Of a stretch of 64,000 bases of DNA, positions 1 through 9,794 are shown piece by piece. Under the pieces are notes generated by a model. The model ran no database searches, was not told where the DNA came from, and saw nothing but the letters and a program-made list of their open reading frames with translations. Made by a program: the position numbers and the translations under genes. This stretch comes from Phreatobacter sp. Its GTDB lineage: Bacteria > Pseudomonadota > Alphaproteobacteria > Rhizobiales > Phreatobacteraceae. The first letter of the stretch is position 1; each line of letters starts with the position of its first letter. The stretch covers positions 62,001 through 126,000 of the forward strand of contig NZ_JAPZTZ010000012.1 of assembly GCF_027532945.1 (NCBI RefSeq), in the 5' to 3' direction.

Positions 1-1093
1 AGCAGCCGAGCAGCACCAGCATGGCCGGCAGCGGCAGGCTCGGTGTCGCCGCGAACGAAGCCTGCAGCGCCCCGAGGACAAGGGTGTTGATGACGAGGAA
101 GCGACGGTAGCCGTAGCGGGTGATGAGACGCGTCACCGCGCGCTTCGCCGTCATCGCCATGGCCGCGACCGGCAACATCATCATGCCGGCTTCGACGGGC
201 GTGTGGCCAAGGCCAACCTGCAGCAGCAGCGGAATGAGGAAGGGCATGGCGCCCGAACCGATGCGGGCGAAAAGATTGCCGAGAAGCCCGACCGTGTAGG
301 TGTGGACCTGGAACAGCGACAGCGGAAAGAGCGGGTCGGGGTGGCGGCGGGCATGGAGGCCGTAGCCGGTGATGAGCGCGAAGGCGACGAGCAGCAGGAC
401 GAGCACGGTCGCCCGCTCGAAGCCGAGATCGGTCACCCCGTCGAGCGAGAAGGACAGCGCCACCATGCCGATCGACAGCATGAGATAGCCGACCATGTCG
501 AAGCGGCCAATCGCGGGGTTCCGGCTGTCGGGCAGGAACAGAACGGTCGCGATGACGCCGGCAATGCCGACCGGCAGGTTGATGAGGAAGATCCAGTGCC
601 AGGACGCGGTTTGCACGAGCCAGCCGCCGAGCGTCGGGCCGATCAGCGGTCCGATCAGGCCGGGAATGGCGACGAAGCTCATGGCGGGCAGAAACTGGTC
701 CCGCGACACGCTCTTCAGCACCACGAGCCGACCGACGGGCAGCAGCATGGCGCCCCCTGCCCCCTGCAGGATGCGCGACAGGACGAGCTGCGTCAGGGTG
801 GTCGAGGCGGCGCAGGCGACCGAACCGGCGGTGAACAGGACGATGGCCGCGAGGAACACCTGCCGGGTGCCGAAGCGGTCGGCGAGCCATCCCGAGGCCG
901 GGATCAGCATGGCCATGGTGAGCGAATAGGCGATCACCACGGAATGCATGCTCAAGGGGCTTTCGCCCAGCGCCTTCGCCATGGACGGCAGCGCCGTGTT
1001 GACGATGGTCGAGTCGAGCGTCTGCATGAAGAAGCCGACGGCGACGATCCAGAGCAGGATCCTGAACCGCCGATCGCCGCCGGCCTCACTCAT
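1..1093 (-). CDS. DHA2-family MFS multidrug exporter, MdtD-like (3' end outside window)
   Basis: Proton-driven drug exporter of the major facilitator superfamily, inner membrane. Reading from the ATG at 1093, the protein begins MSEAGGDRRFRI and runs about 364 residues without a stop to the window edge. It shows the DHA2 signature in helix 1 (LDSTIVNTALPSMA) and the motif-A-like loop GWLADRFGTRQ. RILQGAGGAMLLPVGRL and GPLIGPTLGGWLV closely follow the helix 4-5 region I recall for E. coli MdtD (YegB). Successive hydrophobic segments are consistent with a 14-helix DHA2 fold, of which the first eight or more are present. It ends 10 bases before the tpiA stop codon, in the same direction, so it could be read through from tpiA. 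Family assignment is firm; substrate is unknown. Confidence 0.88.
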   Translation of the reverse strand, partial: MSEAGGDRRFRILLWIVAVGFFMQTLDSTIVNTALPSMAKALGESPLSMHSVVIAYSLTMAMLIPASGWLADRFGTRQVFLAAIVLFTAGSVACAASTTLTQLVLSRILQGAGGAMLLPVGRLVVLKSVSRDQFLPAMSFVAIPGLIGPLIGPTLGGWLVQTASWHWIFLINLPVGIAGVIATVLFLPDSRNPAIGRFDMVGYLMLSIGMVALSFSLDGVTDLGFERATVLVLLLVAFALITGYGLHARRHPDPLFPLSLFQVHTYTVGLLGNLFARIGSGAMPFLIPLLLQVGLGHTPVEAGMMMLPVAAMAMTAKRAVTRLITRYGYRRFLVINTLVLGALQASFAATPSLPLPAMLVLLGC

Positions 1094-1103
1094 GCGAAAG
1101 CCC

Positions 1104-1856
1104 TCACCTATAGGCCGCGGCGATGGCGAGGAAGTCCGCCGCCTTCAGGCTCGCACCGCCGACGAGAGCACCGTCGACATTCGGCACACTCATCAGCTCC
1201 TTGGCGTTGGAGGGCTTCACCGAGCCGCCATAGAGGATGCGGATGCCGGCGGCCTGCTTGCCATGGCGCGCGACCAGCTTCTTGCGGATGAGGGCATGGA
1301 CCTCGGCAACGTCGGCGGTGGTTGGCGTCAGGCCGGTGCCGATGGCCCAGACCGGCTCATAGGCGACGACCACGGTGTCGGGCGTCGCGCCCTCAGGGAT
1401 CGAACGGGCAACCTGCCGGCCGACCACGGCGAGGGTCTTCCCGGCCTCGCGCTCGGCCTGCGTCTCGCCGACGCAGATGATCGCGAGGAGCCCGGCGCGA
1501 TGGGCGGCAGCCGCCTTCTCGGCGACGAGGGCGTCGGTCTCGCGGAAATATTGCCGGCGCTCGGAATGGCCGAGGATGACCGCCGTCGCCCCCGCATCGG
1601 CGAGCATCTCGGCCGAGATCTCGCCGGTATAGGCCCCGGAGGTCGCGGTGTGGCAGTCCTGACCGCCGATGGCGATGCGGCTGCCGAGCGTCGCCGCAGC
1701 GGCGGTGAAGAGCAGTTGCGCCGGCGGGCAGATCATCAACTCGACCTTCGCCTTGAGGGTGGCGTCATAGGCCTCCCCCATCGCCACCAGCTCCTTCAGG
1801 AAGGCGCGGGTGCCGTTCATCTTCCAGTTGCCGGCGACGAGCGGGCGCAGGGCCAT
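1104..1856 (-). CDS. tpiA: Triose-phosphate isomerase
   Basis: Interconverts dihydroxyacetone phosphate and glyceraldehyde-3-phosphate in glycolysis and gluconeogenesis; cytosolic. The 250-residue protein has the family length. Catalytic residues are visible: Lys12 in GNWKMNG, His97 in ILGHSERR and Glu167 in [11 protein letters not shown], with the phosphate-binding GGSVKPSN near the C terminus. The ATG at 1856 is chosen over an in-frame start 24 bases upstream because AAGGAG lies just before it and the protein then starts [15 protein letters not shown], as in homologues. It is divergent from the ppiD-trp operon, with a 165-base shared upstream region. This neighbourhood is common in Rhizobiales. 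Confidence 0.97.
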   Translation of the reverse strand: MALRPLVAGNWKMNGTRAFLKELVAMGEAYDATLKAKVELMICPPAQLLFTAAAATLGSRIAIGGQDCHTATSGAYTGEISAEMLADAGATAVILGHSERRQYFRETDALVAEKAAAAHRAGLLAIICVGETQAEREAGKTLAVVGRQVARSIPEGATPDTVVVAYEPVWAIGTGLTPTTADVAEVHALIRKKLVARHGKQAAGIRILYGGSVKPSNAKELMSVPNVDGALVGGASLKAADFLAIAAAYR

Positions 1857-2021
1857 GGAAATCTCCTTGTATGAGGCCAAGATGGGTCGGTGCGCCCCCT
1901 AGCAGAAGCGCCGCGCGCGTGCCACCAGCCATGCTTGCCGGGCAGGAGCACCATCACTATGCTCCGCCGACTTTTTCGCCCCCTCCGGCCCTCGTGGCCG
2001 CCCGCAGGAGATCAGCCCGGC

Positions 2022-3908
2022 ATGTTGACCGGCCTTCGCAGCGCCTTCGAGAAGGGCTTCGCCCGCTTCGTGCTCATCGCCCTGATGGGCATCCTCGTGC
2101 TGTCCTTCGCCGTCTGGGGCATCGGCGACATCTTCCGCGGCGGGACGCAGACGACGGTGGCGAGCGTCGGCGGCACGCAGATCTCGGTGCAGACCTTCCA
2201 GACCGCCTACAATCGCGAGGTGCAGAATCTCGGCCGCATGATCGGCCGCGGCATCACGCCCGACCAGGCGCGCCAGTTCGGCATCGACCAGCGCGTGATC
2301 AACCAGCTCGTCACCGAAGCGACGCTCGATGAGCGCGGCCGCCAGCTCGGCCTCGGCATCGACGACGATACGATCCGCAACCGCATCGTCACCACCCCCG
2401 CCTTCCGCGGCCCGACCGGCCAGTTCGACCGCAACGCCTTCCAGGAGGCGCTGCGCCAGAGCGGCTTCACCGAGCAGACCTATGTCGATGCCGAGCGCCG
2501 CGTCGCCCTGCGCCAGCAGATCGCCGGTGCCGTCTCCGACAAGATGACCTCGCCGCAGATCCTAATCGACGCGATGACGCGCTACCAGAACGAAGCGCGC
2601 CAGGCGCAGTTCGTGGTTGTTGGCGCCCGCGAGGCCGGCGATGTCCCCGCCCCGGATGCCGCGACGCTCCAGTCCTATTTCGACGCCAACAAGCAGCTCT
2701 TCCGCGCTCCCGAATATCGCAAGCTCGTGGTGGTGACGCTGTCGCCGCAGGACCAGCTCGGCTTCATGCAGGTGCCGGAGGCGCAGATCGCCGAGGAGGT
2801 CGCCCGCCTGCGCGAGGCGGCCGAGCGCCGCACCATCCAGCAGCTGACCTTCCCCTCGGTCGAGGAGGCGGAGGCGGCGGCGAAGCGCGTCGCCGAGGGC
2901 CTCGCCTTCGAGGACCTCGCCAAGGAGCGCGGCGTCTCCGAGACCGACCTGACACTCGGCAGCCTCGCCCGCAACAACATTGCCGACCCGGCCGTGCGCG
3001 ACGCCGCCTTCGCCCTCGCCGAGGGCGCGGTCTCCGCCCCCGTCCGCGGCCGCTTCGGCATCGTCCTCTTGCGCGCCTCCAAGGTCGAGCCGTTCAACGC
3101 GGCCCAGGCCGCGGAGCAGGCGCGGATGACCATCGCCACGACCATGGCCCGCAACGCCGTCAACGACCTGCACGACCGGATTGAGAAGGAGCGCTCCAGC
3201 GGCCTGCCGCTCGCCGACATCGCCGCCAAGGTCGGCGTGCCCGTCACCACGGTCGATGCTGTCGACCAGCAGGGCCGCGATCCCCAGGAGGTCCAGCTGA
3301 ACCTCCCCGGCGCCTCGGACTTCCTCGCTCCCGCCTTCCGCGCCGAGGTCGGCCTTGAGAATGAACCGGTCAACAACCGCGAGACAGGCCTCTGGGCCTG
3401 GTTCGAGGTCTCCTCGGTGACGCCGGCCCGCGACCGCGCCCTCGACGAGGTGCGCGCGCAGGTCGAGGCGCGCTGGCGCGAGGACGAGGTGAAGGTGCGC
3501 ATCGGCAAGGCAGCCGACCAGCTGGCGACCGCCATCCGCGCCGGCAAGCCCCTCGCCGAGGTCGCCCAGCCGCTCGGCCTCGAGGTCCGCACCACGCCGG
3601 TTCTGAAGCGCTCGTCCACCGACGGCACCTGGGGCTCGGCCGCCGTGCAGATGCTCTTCGTCACGGGCAAGGGCCAGGCCGGGACCGTCACCGCCGCCGA
3701 TGGCATCGATCGCCTCGTCTTCGTGCCGACCGAGATCGTCCTGCCGGCGGATGCGACGCTCGACACCCGCACCCGCGACCAGCTCTCGCAGTCCATCGAG
3801 GACGACGTCCTCGGCCAGTACATCGCCCGCCTGCAGCGCGATTTCGGCTCCACCGTCAACCGCACGCTCCTCAACCGGGCGGTCGGCGGCACCACCGAGA
3901 CCCGCTGA
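2022..3908 (+). CDS. ppiD: Periplasmic peptidyl-prolyl isomerase / chaperone, PpiD (SurA N-domain) type
   Basis: Membrane-anchored chaperone that assists folding of exported proteins. The 628-residue protein has a short cytoplasmic N terminus, one transmembrane helix at about residues 14-36 (FVLIALMGILVLSFAVWGI), then a SurA_N-like helical domain. A parvulin-type rotamase region at about 245-350 (FEDLAKERGVSE ... GRFGIVLLR) follows, then a long C-terminal region. The ATG at 2022 is preferred because AGGAG lies 12 bases upstream and it places the helix at the N terminus; earlier in-frame starts add only low-complexity Pro/Arg sequence. It is 19 bases upstream of trpE on the same strand and so heads the trp operon, a pairing known in Rhizobiales. 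Whether the rotamase domain is catalytic cannot be told. Confidence 0.92.
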   Translation: MLTGLRSAFEKGFARFVLIALMGILVLSFAVWGIGDIFRGGTQTTVASVGGTQISVQTFQTAYNREVQNLGRMIGRGITPDQARQFGIDQRVINQLVTEATLDERGRQLGLGIDDDTIRNRIVTTPAFRGPTGQFDRNAFQEALRQSGFTEQTYVDAERRVALRQQIAGAVSDKMTSPQILIDAMTRYQNEARQAQFVVVGAREAGDVPAPDAATLQSYFDANKQLFRAPEYRKLVVVTLSPQDQLGFMQVPEAQIAEEVARLREAAERRTIQQLTFPSVEEAEAAAKRVAEGLAFEDLAKERGVSETDLTLGSLARNNIADPAVRDAAFALAEGAVSAPVRGRFGIVLLRASKVEPFNAAQAAEQARMTIATTMARNAVNDLHDRIEKERSSGLPLADIAAKVGVPVTTVDAVDQQGRDPQEVQLNLPGASDFLAPAFRAEVGLENEPVNNRETGLWAWFEVSSVTPARDRALDEVRAQVEARWREDEVKVRIGKAADQLATAIRAGKPLAEVAQPLGLEVRTTPVLKRSSTDGTWGSAAVQMLFVTGKGQAGTVTAADGIDRLVFVPTEIVLPADATLDTRTRDQLSQSIEDDVLGQYIARLQRDFGSTVNRTLLNRAVGGTTETR

Positions 3909-3927
3909 GGTCGCCGGAGAGGCCGTC

Positions 3928-5442
3928 ATGCAGATCGAGCCGGCCTTCGAGGCCTTCGCGCCCCTCCACGATGCGGGGAAGCCGCAGGTGGTGTGGACGA
4001 CGCTCGTCTCCGATCTCGAGACGCCGGTCTCCGCCTATCTGAAGATCGCAGGTGCGAAGACCAACGCCTTCCTGCTCGAATCCGTCGAGGGCGGCGCCAT
4101 CAAGGGCCGCTATTCGGTGCTGGGCATGGAGCCGGACCTGATCTGGCGCTGCCGCGACGGCGTCGCCGAGGTGAACCGCCGGCCCGGGGCCGATCGCAAC
4201 GCTTTCGCCCCGCTCGCCGCAGCCCCGCTCGACGAGTTGCGCCAGCTCCTCGCCGACAGCCGCATTGACATGCCGGAGAGCCTGCCGCCCATGGCCGCCG
4301 GCGTCTTCGGCTATCTCGGCTACGACATGGTGCGCCAGATGGAGCACCTGCCCCATGTCGGCCCGGACCCGCTGGGGCTCCCCGACGCGCTCTTCATCCG
4401 CCCGACCGTGGTCCTCGTCTTCGACGCGGTGAAGGACCAGATCACCGTCGTCACCCCCGTCCGCCCGCAGGCGGGCACCTCGGCCAAGCAGGCCTATGAC
4501 CGCGCCGTGAATCGGCTCGGCACCGTCATCGACGCGCTGGACAGCCCGCTCGACAAGCAGACTCCCCTGCCCGATCACGCGGAGATCATGGCGGGCCTCG
4601 TCTCCAACACCTCGCCCGCCGATTATTCGGCCATGGTGGACCGGGCGAAGGACTACATCGCCGCGGGCGACATCTTCCAGGTCGTGCTGTCGCAGCGCTT
4701 CTCGACGCCCTTCACCCTGCCGCCCTTCTCCCTCTACCGGGCGCTGCGGCGGGTTAACCCCTCGCCCTTCCTCTACTATCTCGCCTTCGAGGGTTTTTCG
4801 GTCGCCGGCTCCTCGCCGGAGATCCTGGTGCGGGTGCGGGACGGTAAGGTGACGATCCGCCCGATCGCCGGAACCCGGCCGCGCGGAGCAACGCCGGCCG
4901 AGGACAAGCGCCTCGGCGAGGAACTGCTCGCCGATCCGAAGGAGCTCTCCGAACATCTCATGCTGCTCGACCTCGGCCGCAACGATGTCGGCCGCGTTGC
5001 GAAGATCGGCACGGTCTCCGTCACCGACCGCTTCTTCCTCGAGCACTATTCCCACGTCATGCACATCGTCTCGAATGTCGAGGGCGAACTCGACCCGAAG
5101 CATGACCTCATCGACGCGATGATGGCGGGCTTTCCCGCCGGCACGGTCTCCGGCGCGCCGAAGGTGCGGGCCATGCAGATCATCGACGAGCTGGAGAAGG
5201 AAAAGCGCGGCCTCTATGCCGGCTGCGTCGGCTATTTCTCCGCCACCGGCGCCATGGACACCTGCATCGTGCTGCGCACGGCGGTGGTCAAGGACGGGCA
5301 GATGTATGTCCAGGCCGGCGCCGGCATCGTCGCCGACAGCGTCAACGCCTCGGAACAGGCCGAGTGCGTCAACAAGGCCAAGGCGCTGGTCCACGCCGCC
5401 GACGTGGCGGTGAAGACGGCCCGGGTCGGGAGGGGCCAGTGA
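3928..5442 (+). CDS. trpE: Anthranilate synthase component I
   Basis: Makes anthranilate from chorismate using ammonia delivered by TrpG, the first step of tryptophan synthesis. The 504-residue protein has the family length. It shows the LLES element near residue 40, which in this family forms part of the tryptophan feedback site. The chorismate-binding domain has [17 protein letters not shown] and [15 protein letters not shown]. The ATG at 3928 follows GGAGAGG. TrpE is a separate polypeptide here, not the TrpE-G fusion found in many rhizobia. Its TGA overlaps the GTG start of trpG, so the two subunits are translationally coupled. Confidence 0.97.
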   Translation: MQIEPAFEAFAPLHDAGKPQVVWTTLVSDLETPVSAYLKIAGAKTNAFLLESVEGGAIKGRYSVLGMEPDLIWRCRDGVAEVNRRPGADRNAFAPLAAAPLDELRQLLADSRIDMPESLPPMAAGVFGYLGYDMVRQMEHLPHVGPDPLGLPDALFIRPTVVLVFDAVKDQITVVTPVRPQAGTSAKQAYDRAVNRLGTVIDALDSPLDKQTPLPDHAEIMAGLVSNTSPADYSAMVDRAKDYIAAGDIFQVVLSQRFSTPFTLPPFSLYRALRRVNPSPFLYYLAFEGFSVAGSSPEILVRVRDGKVTIRPIAGTRPRGATPAEDKRLGEELLADPKELSEHLMLLDLGRNDVGRVAKIGTVSVTDRFFLEHYSHVMHIVSNVEGELDPKHDLIDAMMAGFPAGTVSGAPKVRAMQIIDELEKEKRGLYAGCVGYFSATGAMDTCIVLRTAVVKDGQMYVQAGAGIVADSVNASEQAECVNKAKALVHAADVAVKTARVGRGQ

Positions 5443-6056
5443 AGATCACCCTCATCGACAATTACGACAGCTTCACCTGGAACCTCGTCCACTATATCGG
5501 CGGCCAGGACCTTGGCGGCGGCGTGCGGCCCGAGGTCGAGGTGGTGCGCAACGACAAGATCACGGCCGATGCGGTGATCGCCGGCGACCCCGACGCCATC
5601 GTGCTCTCGCCCGGCCCCTGCTCGCCCAACGAGGCCGGCATCTGCCTCGACCTCATCGACAAGGCCTCGGCGACGATCCCCATCTTCGGCGTCTGTCTCG
5701 GCCACCAGGCCATGGGCCAGGCCTTCGGCGGCCATGTCGTTCGCGCGCCGAAGCCCATGCACGGCAAGATGTCGACCATTGCCCACAAGGGCCGCAGCGT
5801 CTTCCGCGGCATCAACGGGCCGTTCCAGGCGACGCGCTATCACTCGCTCACCGTCGACCGCGACACCTGGCCGTCCGATCTCGAGATCACCGCCGAATCC
5901 GAGGACGGCGTGATCCAGGGCCTGATGCACCGCACGCGGCCCGTCCATGGCGTGCAGTTCCATCCCGAGAGCATCGCCTCCGAGCACGGCCACCGCATGA
6001 TCGCCACCTTCCTCGACCTCGCGGCCGCATGGAACCGCAGCCAGGGACGCCGCTGA
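5439..6056 (+). CDS. trpG: Anthranilate synthase component II (glutamine amidotransferase)
   Basis: Hydrolyses glutamine and passes ammonia to TrpE. The 205-residue class I amidotransferase has its catalytic triad visible: Cys86 in [11 protein letters not shown] and His175/Glu177 in VQFHPES. The N-terminal [12 protein letters not shown] is typical. The GTG start at 5439 overlaps the trpE stop (GTGA), and the trpG TGA overlaps the trpD ATG (TGATG), so trpE, trpG and trpD are coupled in sequence. In some bacteria such a subunit also serves p-aminobenzoate synthesis; the position inside trp genes argues for tryptophan as the main role. Confidence 0.96.
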   Translation: MKITLIDNYDSFTWNLVHYIGGQDLGGGVRPEVEVVRNDKITADAVIAGDPDAIVLSPGPCSPNEAGICLDLIDKASATIPIFGVCLGHQAMGQAFGGHVVRAPKPMHGKMSTIAHKGRSVFRGINGPFQATRYHSLTVDRDTWPSDLEITAESEDGVIQGLMHRTRPVHGVQFHPESIASEHGHRMIATFLDLAAAWNRSQGRR

Positions 6057-7072
6057 TGGACAGTTTCAAGACCCTGATAGCCAAGGTCGGCACCGGCGCG
6101 ACGCTGTCGCGCGACGAGGCAACCTCGGCCTTCGACCAGATCATGTCGGGCAATGCCACGCCCTCGCAGATCGGCGGTTTCCTCATGGCGCTGCGCGTGC
6201 GCGGTGAGACCGTCGACGAGATCACCGCGGCAGTGGACACCATGCGCGCCAAGATGGTGCGGGTCGACGCGCCCGTCGATGCCGTCGATGTGGTCGGCAC
6301 CGGAGGCGATGCCTCCCACTCCCTCAACATCTCCACCTGCGCCGCCTTCATCGTGGCGGGCGCCGGTGTTCCGGTGGCGAAGCACGGCAACCGTGCCCTC
6401 TCCTCGCGATCGGGCGCTGCCGATTGCCTCATGGCCCTCGGCGTGAAGATCGACCTCGCGCCCGAGGGCATCTCCCGCTGCATCCGCGAGGCCGGCATCG
6501 GCTTCATGTTCGCGCCCGCCCACCATCCCGCCATGAAGCATGTCGGCCCGACCCGCGTGGAGCTCGGCACTCGCACCATCTTCAACTTGCTTGGGCCGCT
6601 GTCGAACCCGGCCGGTGTCCGCCGCCAGATGGTCGGTGTCTTCGCCGGCCAGTGGGTGGAGCCGCTCGCCGCCGTGCTCGCCAATCTCGGCTCGTCCCAT
6701 GCCTGGGTGGTCCATGGCTCCGACGGTCTCGACGAGATGACCGGCACCGGTCCCAGCGCCGTCGCCGAACTGAAGGGCGGCCAGATCCGCACCTTCACCG
6801 TGCGGCCCGAGGATGTCGGTCTCGGCCTCTGCCGGCCCGAGGACCTGAAGGGTGGCGATGCCGCCCACAATGCCATGCAGCTGCGCGCTGTTCTCACCGG
6901 AGCCCGCAACGCCTATCGGGACGTCGCCGCCCTCAACGCCGCCGCCGCCCTGGTGGTGAGCGGCAAGGCCGCAACACTGCCCGAGGGCTATGCCATGGCC
7001 ACCGCCGCCCTCGACAGCGGCGCCGCCGCCAAGCGGCTCGACCAGCTCGTCGCCGTTTCGGCCACCGCCTGA
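6056..7072 (+). CDS. trpD: Anthranilate phosphoribosyltransferase
   Basis: Transfers the phosphoribosyl group of PRPP to anthranilate. The 338-residue protein has the family length. Conserved elements visible: VGTGGD near residue 80 (pyrophosphate binding), KHGNRALSS (PRPP/anthranilate site), [12 protein letters not shown] and [10 protein letters not shown]. The ATG at 6056 overlaps the trpG stop; an upstream in-frame start (MEPQPGTPL) would lie inside trpG and has no advantage. It is followed 11 bases later by trpC. Confidence 0.96.
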   Translation: MDSFKTLIAKVGTGATLSRDEATSAFDQIMSGNATPSQIGGFLMALRVRGETVDEITAAVDTMRAKMVRVDAPVDAVDVVGTGGDASHSLNISTCAAFIVAGAGVPVAKHGNRALSSRSGAADCLMALGVKIDLAPEGISRCIREAGIGFMFAPAHHPAMKHVGPTRVELGTRTIFNLLGPLSNPAGVRRQMVGVFAGQWVEPLAAVLANLGSSHAWVVHGSDGLDEMTGTGPSAVAELKGGQIRTFTVRPEDVGLGLCRPEDLKGGDAAHNAMQLRAVLTGARNAYRDVAALNAAAALVVSGKAATLPEGYAMATAALDSGAAAKRLDQLVAVSATA

Positions 7073-7083
7073 GGACTTCAGCC

Positions 7084-7872
7084 ATGGCCGATATCCTCAA
7101 GGCGATCGAGACCTACAAGCGCGAGGAGATCGCCGCGGCGAAGCGCCTCAAGCCCTTCTGGGTGGTGGATGCCGAAGCCCGCTCCGCCGATCCGGTGCGC
7201 CCCTTCGCCGGCGCCCTCACGGCGGCCCATGCAGCTGGCCGCACGGCGCTCATCGCCGAGATCAAGAAGGCGAGCCCTTCCAAGGGGCTCATCCGCGCCG
7301 ATTTCGACCCGCCCGCGCTGGCCATCGCCTATGAGGCGGGCGGCGCGGCCTGCCTCTCCGTTCTGACCGATGCCCCCTCCTTCCAGGGCGCACCGGAATT
7401 CCTCACCGCCGCCCGCAAGGCCTGCTCACTGCCGGCTTTGCGCAAGGACTTCATGCACGACCCCTACCAGGTGGCGGAAGCGCGCGCCTGGGGTGCCGAC
7501 TGCATCCTCATCATCATGGCCTCGGTGGACGATGTGCTGGCGGGTGAACTCGTCGCCGCCGCCAGCAACTACGGCATGGACGCGCTGATCGAGGTTCACG
7601 ATGACGCCGAACTGGACCGGGCGCTCGCCCTGCCCTCCCGCCTCATCGGCATCAACAACCGCGACCTCCGCTCTTTCGAGGTCTCGCTTGCGACCTCCGA
7701 ACGCCTCGCCCCGCGCATTCCATCCGACCGGATCATTGTCGGCGAAAGCGGTATCTTCACACCCGCCGACGTGGCGCGTCTGGCTGCCGTCGGCATCCGG
7801 ACCCTGCTCGTCGGCGAGAGCCTGATGCGCCAGAGTGACGTTGCGTCAGCGACAAAGGCGCTTCTGACGTAA
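7084..7872 (+). CDS. trpC: Indole-3-glycerol phosphate synthase
   Basis: Closes the indole ring from CdRP in tryptophan synthesis. The 262-residue TIM-barrel protein shows the family motifs [31 protein letters not shown] and VGESGI. It is the stand-alone form, not a TrpC-F fusion. It is the last gene of the ppiD-trpEGDC operon. In several Rhizobiales I know of, trpC is followed by moaC, moeA and lexA; here a vWA/TadG-like gene with its own promoter-like sequence follows after 176 bases, so the conserved neighbourhood has been broken. An ORF reading in from within trpD in the same frame is only an upstream extension of this gene. Confidence 0.96.
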   Translation: MADILKAIETYKREEIAAAKRLKPFWVVDAEARSADPVRPFAGALTAAHAAGRTALIAEIKKASPSKGLIRADFDPPALAIAYEAGGAACLSVLTDAPSFQGAPEFLTAARKACSLPALRKDFMHDPYQVAEARAWGADCILIIMASVDDVLAGELVAAASNYGMDALIEVHDDAELDRALALPSRLIGINNRDLRSFEVSLATSERLAPRIPSDRIIVGESGIFTPADVARLAAVGIRTLLVGESLMRQSDVASATKALLT

Positions 7873-7972
7873 CGCGAGGGTTCCTCGGCAGGGGTTCCCC
7901 AGCGCCTGCGCGCTAAAACCGGGCCGACAGGGTTAAGGACCGGTAACCCCCTCACGGCAAACACTTGAACAA

Positions 7973-8001
7973 TTGATTCGCGTGCGATTCCGAATGCTTA
8001 T
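7973..8001 (+). promoter_or_regulatory. Candidate sigma-70-type promoter for the TadG-like gene
   Basis: TTGATT (7973-7978), 17-base spacer, GCTTAT (7996-8001), 47 bases before the ATG at 8049. The -35 matches five of six consensus bases; the -10 is weaker. Predicted from pattern only. Confidence 0.4.
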
Positions 8002-8048
8002 GCGATGACCGCCTAGGGTGCCCCCGGTCGCAGATCAGGGGTCGCCCC

Positions 8049-9254
8049 ATGTGGAACATCATCTCTCGCTTCAGGCGTGATCGACGCGGTGCCCTCGCGG
8101 TGGTCTTCGCGGTGGCGCTCTATCCCGTCGTCATGATGATCTGTGCGGCGGTCGATCTCAGCCGCATGAGCCAGCAGCAGGCGCGCCTTCAGGCAGCCCT
8201 CGACGCTGCCGCCCTCTTCGTCGCCCGCCTCGTCGCCGACGGCAAGGCGCCGAGCGATCTGTCTGCCGCCGCCCGCCAGTTTGTCATCGGCAACATCAAT
8301 CCGTCCGAGCTGCTCAACGTCCAGATCGTCGCCACCAAGGACGACACCAATGTGCGCGTCAGCGGCACCGGCAATCTCAACGCCATGATCCCCGGCCTGC
8401 TCACTGCCAACGACCTGACGATCCGCGGCACCGCGGGCGCGACCTGGCGCACCAAGAAGATCGACATGGTGCTGGTGCTCGACAACACCGGCTCCATGGC
8501 GAGCTCCGGCAAGATGACGGCGCTGAAGACGGCGGCGAAGAACCTGATCGACACCATGTCCTCGGTGTCGAACCGTCCGGATGCGGTGCGCATCGGCATC
8601 GTTCCCTTCGACACGCAGGTGCGCATCGGCACCGGCTACCGGAACGAGAGCTGGCTCACCTATGCCGGCACGACCGTCACCTCAAGCACCTGGACAGGCT
8701 GCGTCACCGATCGCGACCAGAGCCACGACGTCGCCGACACGACGCCGACCACCGCCGACGCGGCGACGCTGTTCCGCGCACGCAACTGCACGACCTCGAC
8801 GCTCGCCGCGCTGATGCCGCTGACCACAGACTGGACGGCGCTGAAGACCCGCATCGACGCCATGCAGCCCTCAGGCAACACCAACGTCACGATTGGCCTC
8901 GTCTGGGGTTTCCACATGCTGACCCCCAACCTGCCGCTCACCGAGGCGCGGACGCTGGCCACCGAGCCGGACCTCGAGCGGATCATCATCCTGCTCACCG
9001 ATGGCGACAACACGCAGAACCGCTGGACCACGACCGGATCCACGATCGATGCGCGCACCGACCTCGCCTGCGCCAATACCAAGGCGAACGGCATCCGCCT
9101 CTATACGGTGCGAGTCATCAATGGCGACGAGGCCCTGCTGCGCCGCTGCGCGTCGGCCACGACCATGTACTACAACGTCTCCACCGCGGCCGAACTCGTC
9201 CCGGTCTTCCAGCGCATCGCCGCGGAGATTGGCCAGCTGCGCCTTACCCAGTGA
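8049..9254 (+). CDS. TadE/TadG-like pilus-assembly protein with vWA domain
   Basis: The 401-residue protein has an N-terminal cytoplasmic RFRRDRRGALAVVFAVALYP segment typical of TadE/TadG prepilin-like proteins (basic stretch, then one membrane helix, about residues 15-35). A von Willebrand A domain occupies about 137-395, with the MIDAS motif LDNTGSM (Asp145, Ser149) and a second acidic loop LLTDGDNTQN near 310. The vWA domain would face the periplasm or surface and could bind a metal ion and a ligand. It stands alone: no tadA, cpaB or flp genes are nearby. Known TadG-like proteins act in Flp pilus systems, so this may be an orphan member. AGGGG lies before the ATG. Confidence 0.8.
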   Translation: MWNIISRFRRDRRGALAVVFAVALYPVVMMICAAVDLSRMSQQQARLQAALDAAALFVARLVADGKAPSDLSAAARQFVIGNINPSELLNVQIVATKDDTNVRVSGTGNLNAMIPGLLTANDLTIRGTAGATWRTKKIDMVLVLDNTGSMASSGKMTALKTAAKNLIDTMSSVSNRPDAVRIGIVPFDTQVRIGTGYRNESWLTYAGTTVTSSTWTGCVTDRDQSHDVADTTPTTADAATLFRARNCTTSTLAALMPLTTDWTALKTRIDAMQPSGNTNVTIGLVWGFHMLTPNLPLTEARTLATEPDLERIIILLTDGDNTQNRWTTTGSTIDARTDLACANTKANGIRLYTVRVINGDEALLRRCASATTMYYNVSTAAELVPVFQRIAAEIGQLRLTQ

Positions 9255-9290
9255 TCCGGCCAGCGCCCCTCACCGGGGCGACATAACAAA

Positions 9291-9316
9291 AAGGCCCGGT
9301 GCAAGCACCGGGCCTT
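9291..9316 (-). terminator. Rho-independent terminator of the phasin gene
   Basis: A long perfect stem (AAGGCCCGGTGC paired with GCACCGGGCCTT, 9291-9302 with 9305-9316) followed on the minus strand by TTTTTGTTATGT. It lies 25 bases past the phasin stop and 36 bases past the convergent vWA gene, so it may also slow plus-strand transcripts. Confidence 0.8.
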
Positions 9317-9341
9317 CGCCTGTCCGACGATGTCGGAGAGA

Positions 9342-9680
9342 TCACTTCACCGGCACGATCTTGCCGACGAGGCCCTCGTAGGGCTTGAAGACCTCCTTCA
9401 TGAGGTCCTGGTAGAGTTCGCCGATCTTGGTGGCGCGGGCGACGGCCGCCTCGTAGCTGGCCTTCACGTAGTCCGACTGGACCTCAATGGCCTTGTCGAG
9501 CGACTTCACGGCGGCGATCTTCTCCATCGTGGAGGAGCCGTCCTCGAAAGCCTTCTTGGAATAGTCCACCATCTCGGCGGCAATCGCCTGATAGCCCTTG
9601 GTGAGGGCAGTCATGGTCTTCACGGCATTGTCCATGCCGTCCTTGCCGAGCTTCTGCACGTCGTCGAAATTCTGGGCCAT
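9342..9680 (-). CDS. Phasin family protein
   Basis: Small, soluble, helical protein that in this family coats polyhydroxyalkanoate granules. The 112-residue sequence (MAQNFDDVQKLGKDGMDNAV ...) is Cys-free and made of amphipathic Ala/Lys-rich helices, including YQAIAAEMVDYSKKAFEDG and SYEAAVARATKIGELYQDL, which is the Phasin_2 pattern. The ATG at 9680 is supported by GAGGAG 8 bases upstream; the longer in-frame extension reads into the promoter. No PHA synthase is in the window. Regulation by a PhaR-type repressor is suggested by repeats at 9764-9794. It could also be one of the phasin-like proteins not tied to granules. Confidence 0.85.
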   Translation of the reverse strand: MAQNFDDVQKLGKDGMDNAVKTMTALTKGYQAIAAEMVDYSKKAFEDGSSTMEKIAAVKSLDKAIEVQSDYVKASYEAAVARATKIGELYQDLMKEVFKPYEGLVGKIVPVK

Positions 9681-9747
9681 GGCCGTTCTCCTCGCGCTGA
9701 ATGAGGTGGAAGAGCGCCTCGGGGGCGTCGCCGTCCGACCTGCGTGA

Positions 9748-9776
9748 CGTCTATGCGCAATGCTGCACTGCGTCAA
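9748..9776 (-). promoter_or_regulatory. Candidate promoter of the phasin gene
   Basis: On the minus strand: TTGACG (9776-9771), 17-base spacer, TAGACG (9753-9748). The predicted transcript start near 9741 gives a leader of about 60 bases before the phasin ATG. The -10 is weak, as is usual in alphaproteobacteria. Confidence 0.5.
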
Positions 9777-9794
9777 TTAACTCTTTTGCACTGC
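9764..9794. promoter_or_regulatory. TGC-rich direct repeat, candidate PhaR-type operator
   Basis: The octamer TGCACTGC occurs twice, at 9764-9771 and 9787-9794, 23 bases apart, overlapping and just upstream of the phasin -35 element. PhaR repressors of alphaproteobacteria are known to bind TGC-rich sequences upstream of phasin genes. The match is to the general character, not to an exact published site. Confidence 0.45.

Noticed and set aside
6424..7083. Long N-terminal extension of trpC into trpD
   Set aside because: Arg/Pro-rich nonsense in the wrong frame of trpD; the ATG at 7084 gives the standard IGPS length.
9001..9381. Small plus-strand ORFs overlapping the end of the vWA gene
   Set aside because: Arg/Ser/Pro-rich alternative frame of the vWA gene with no start signal.
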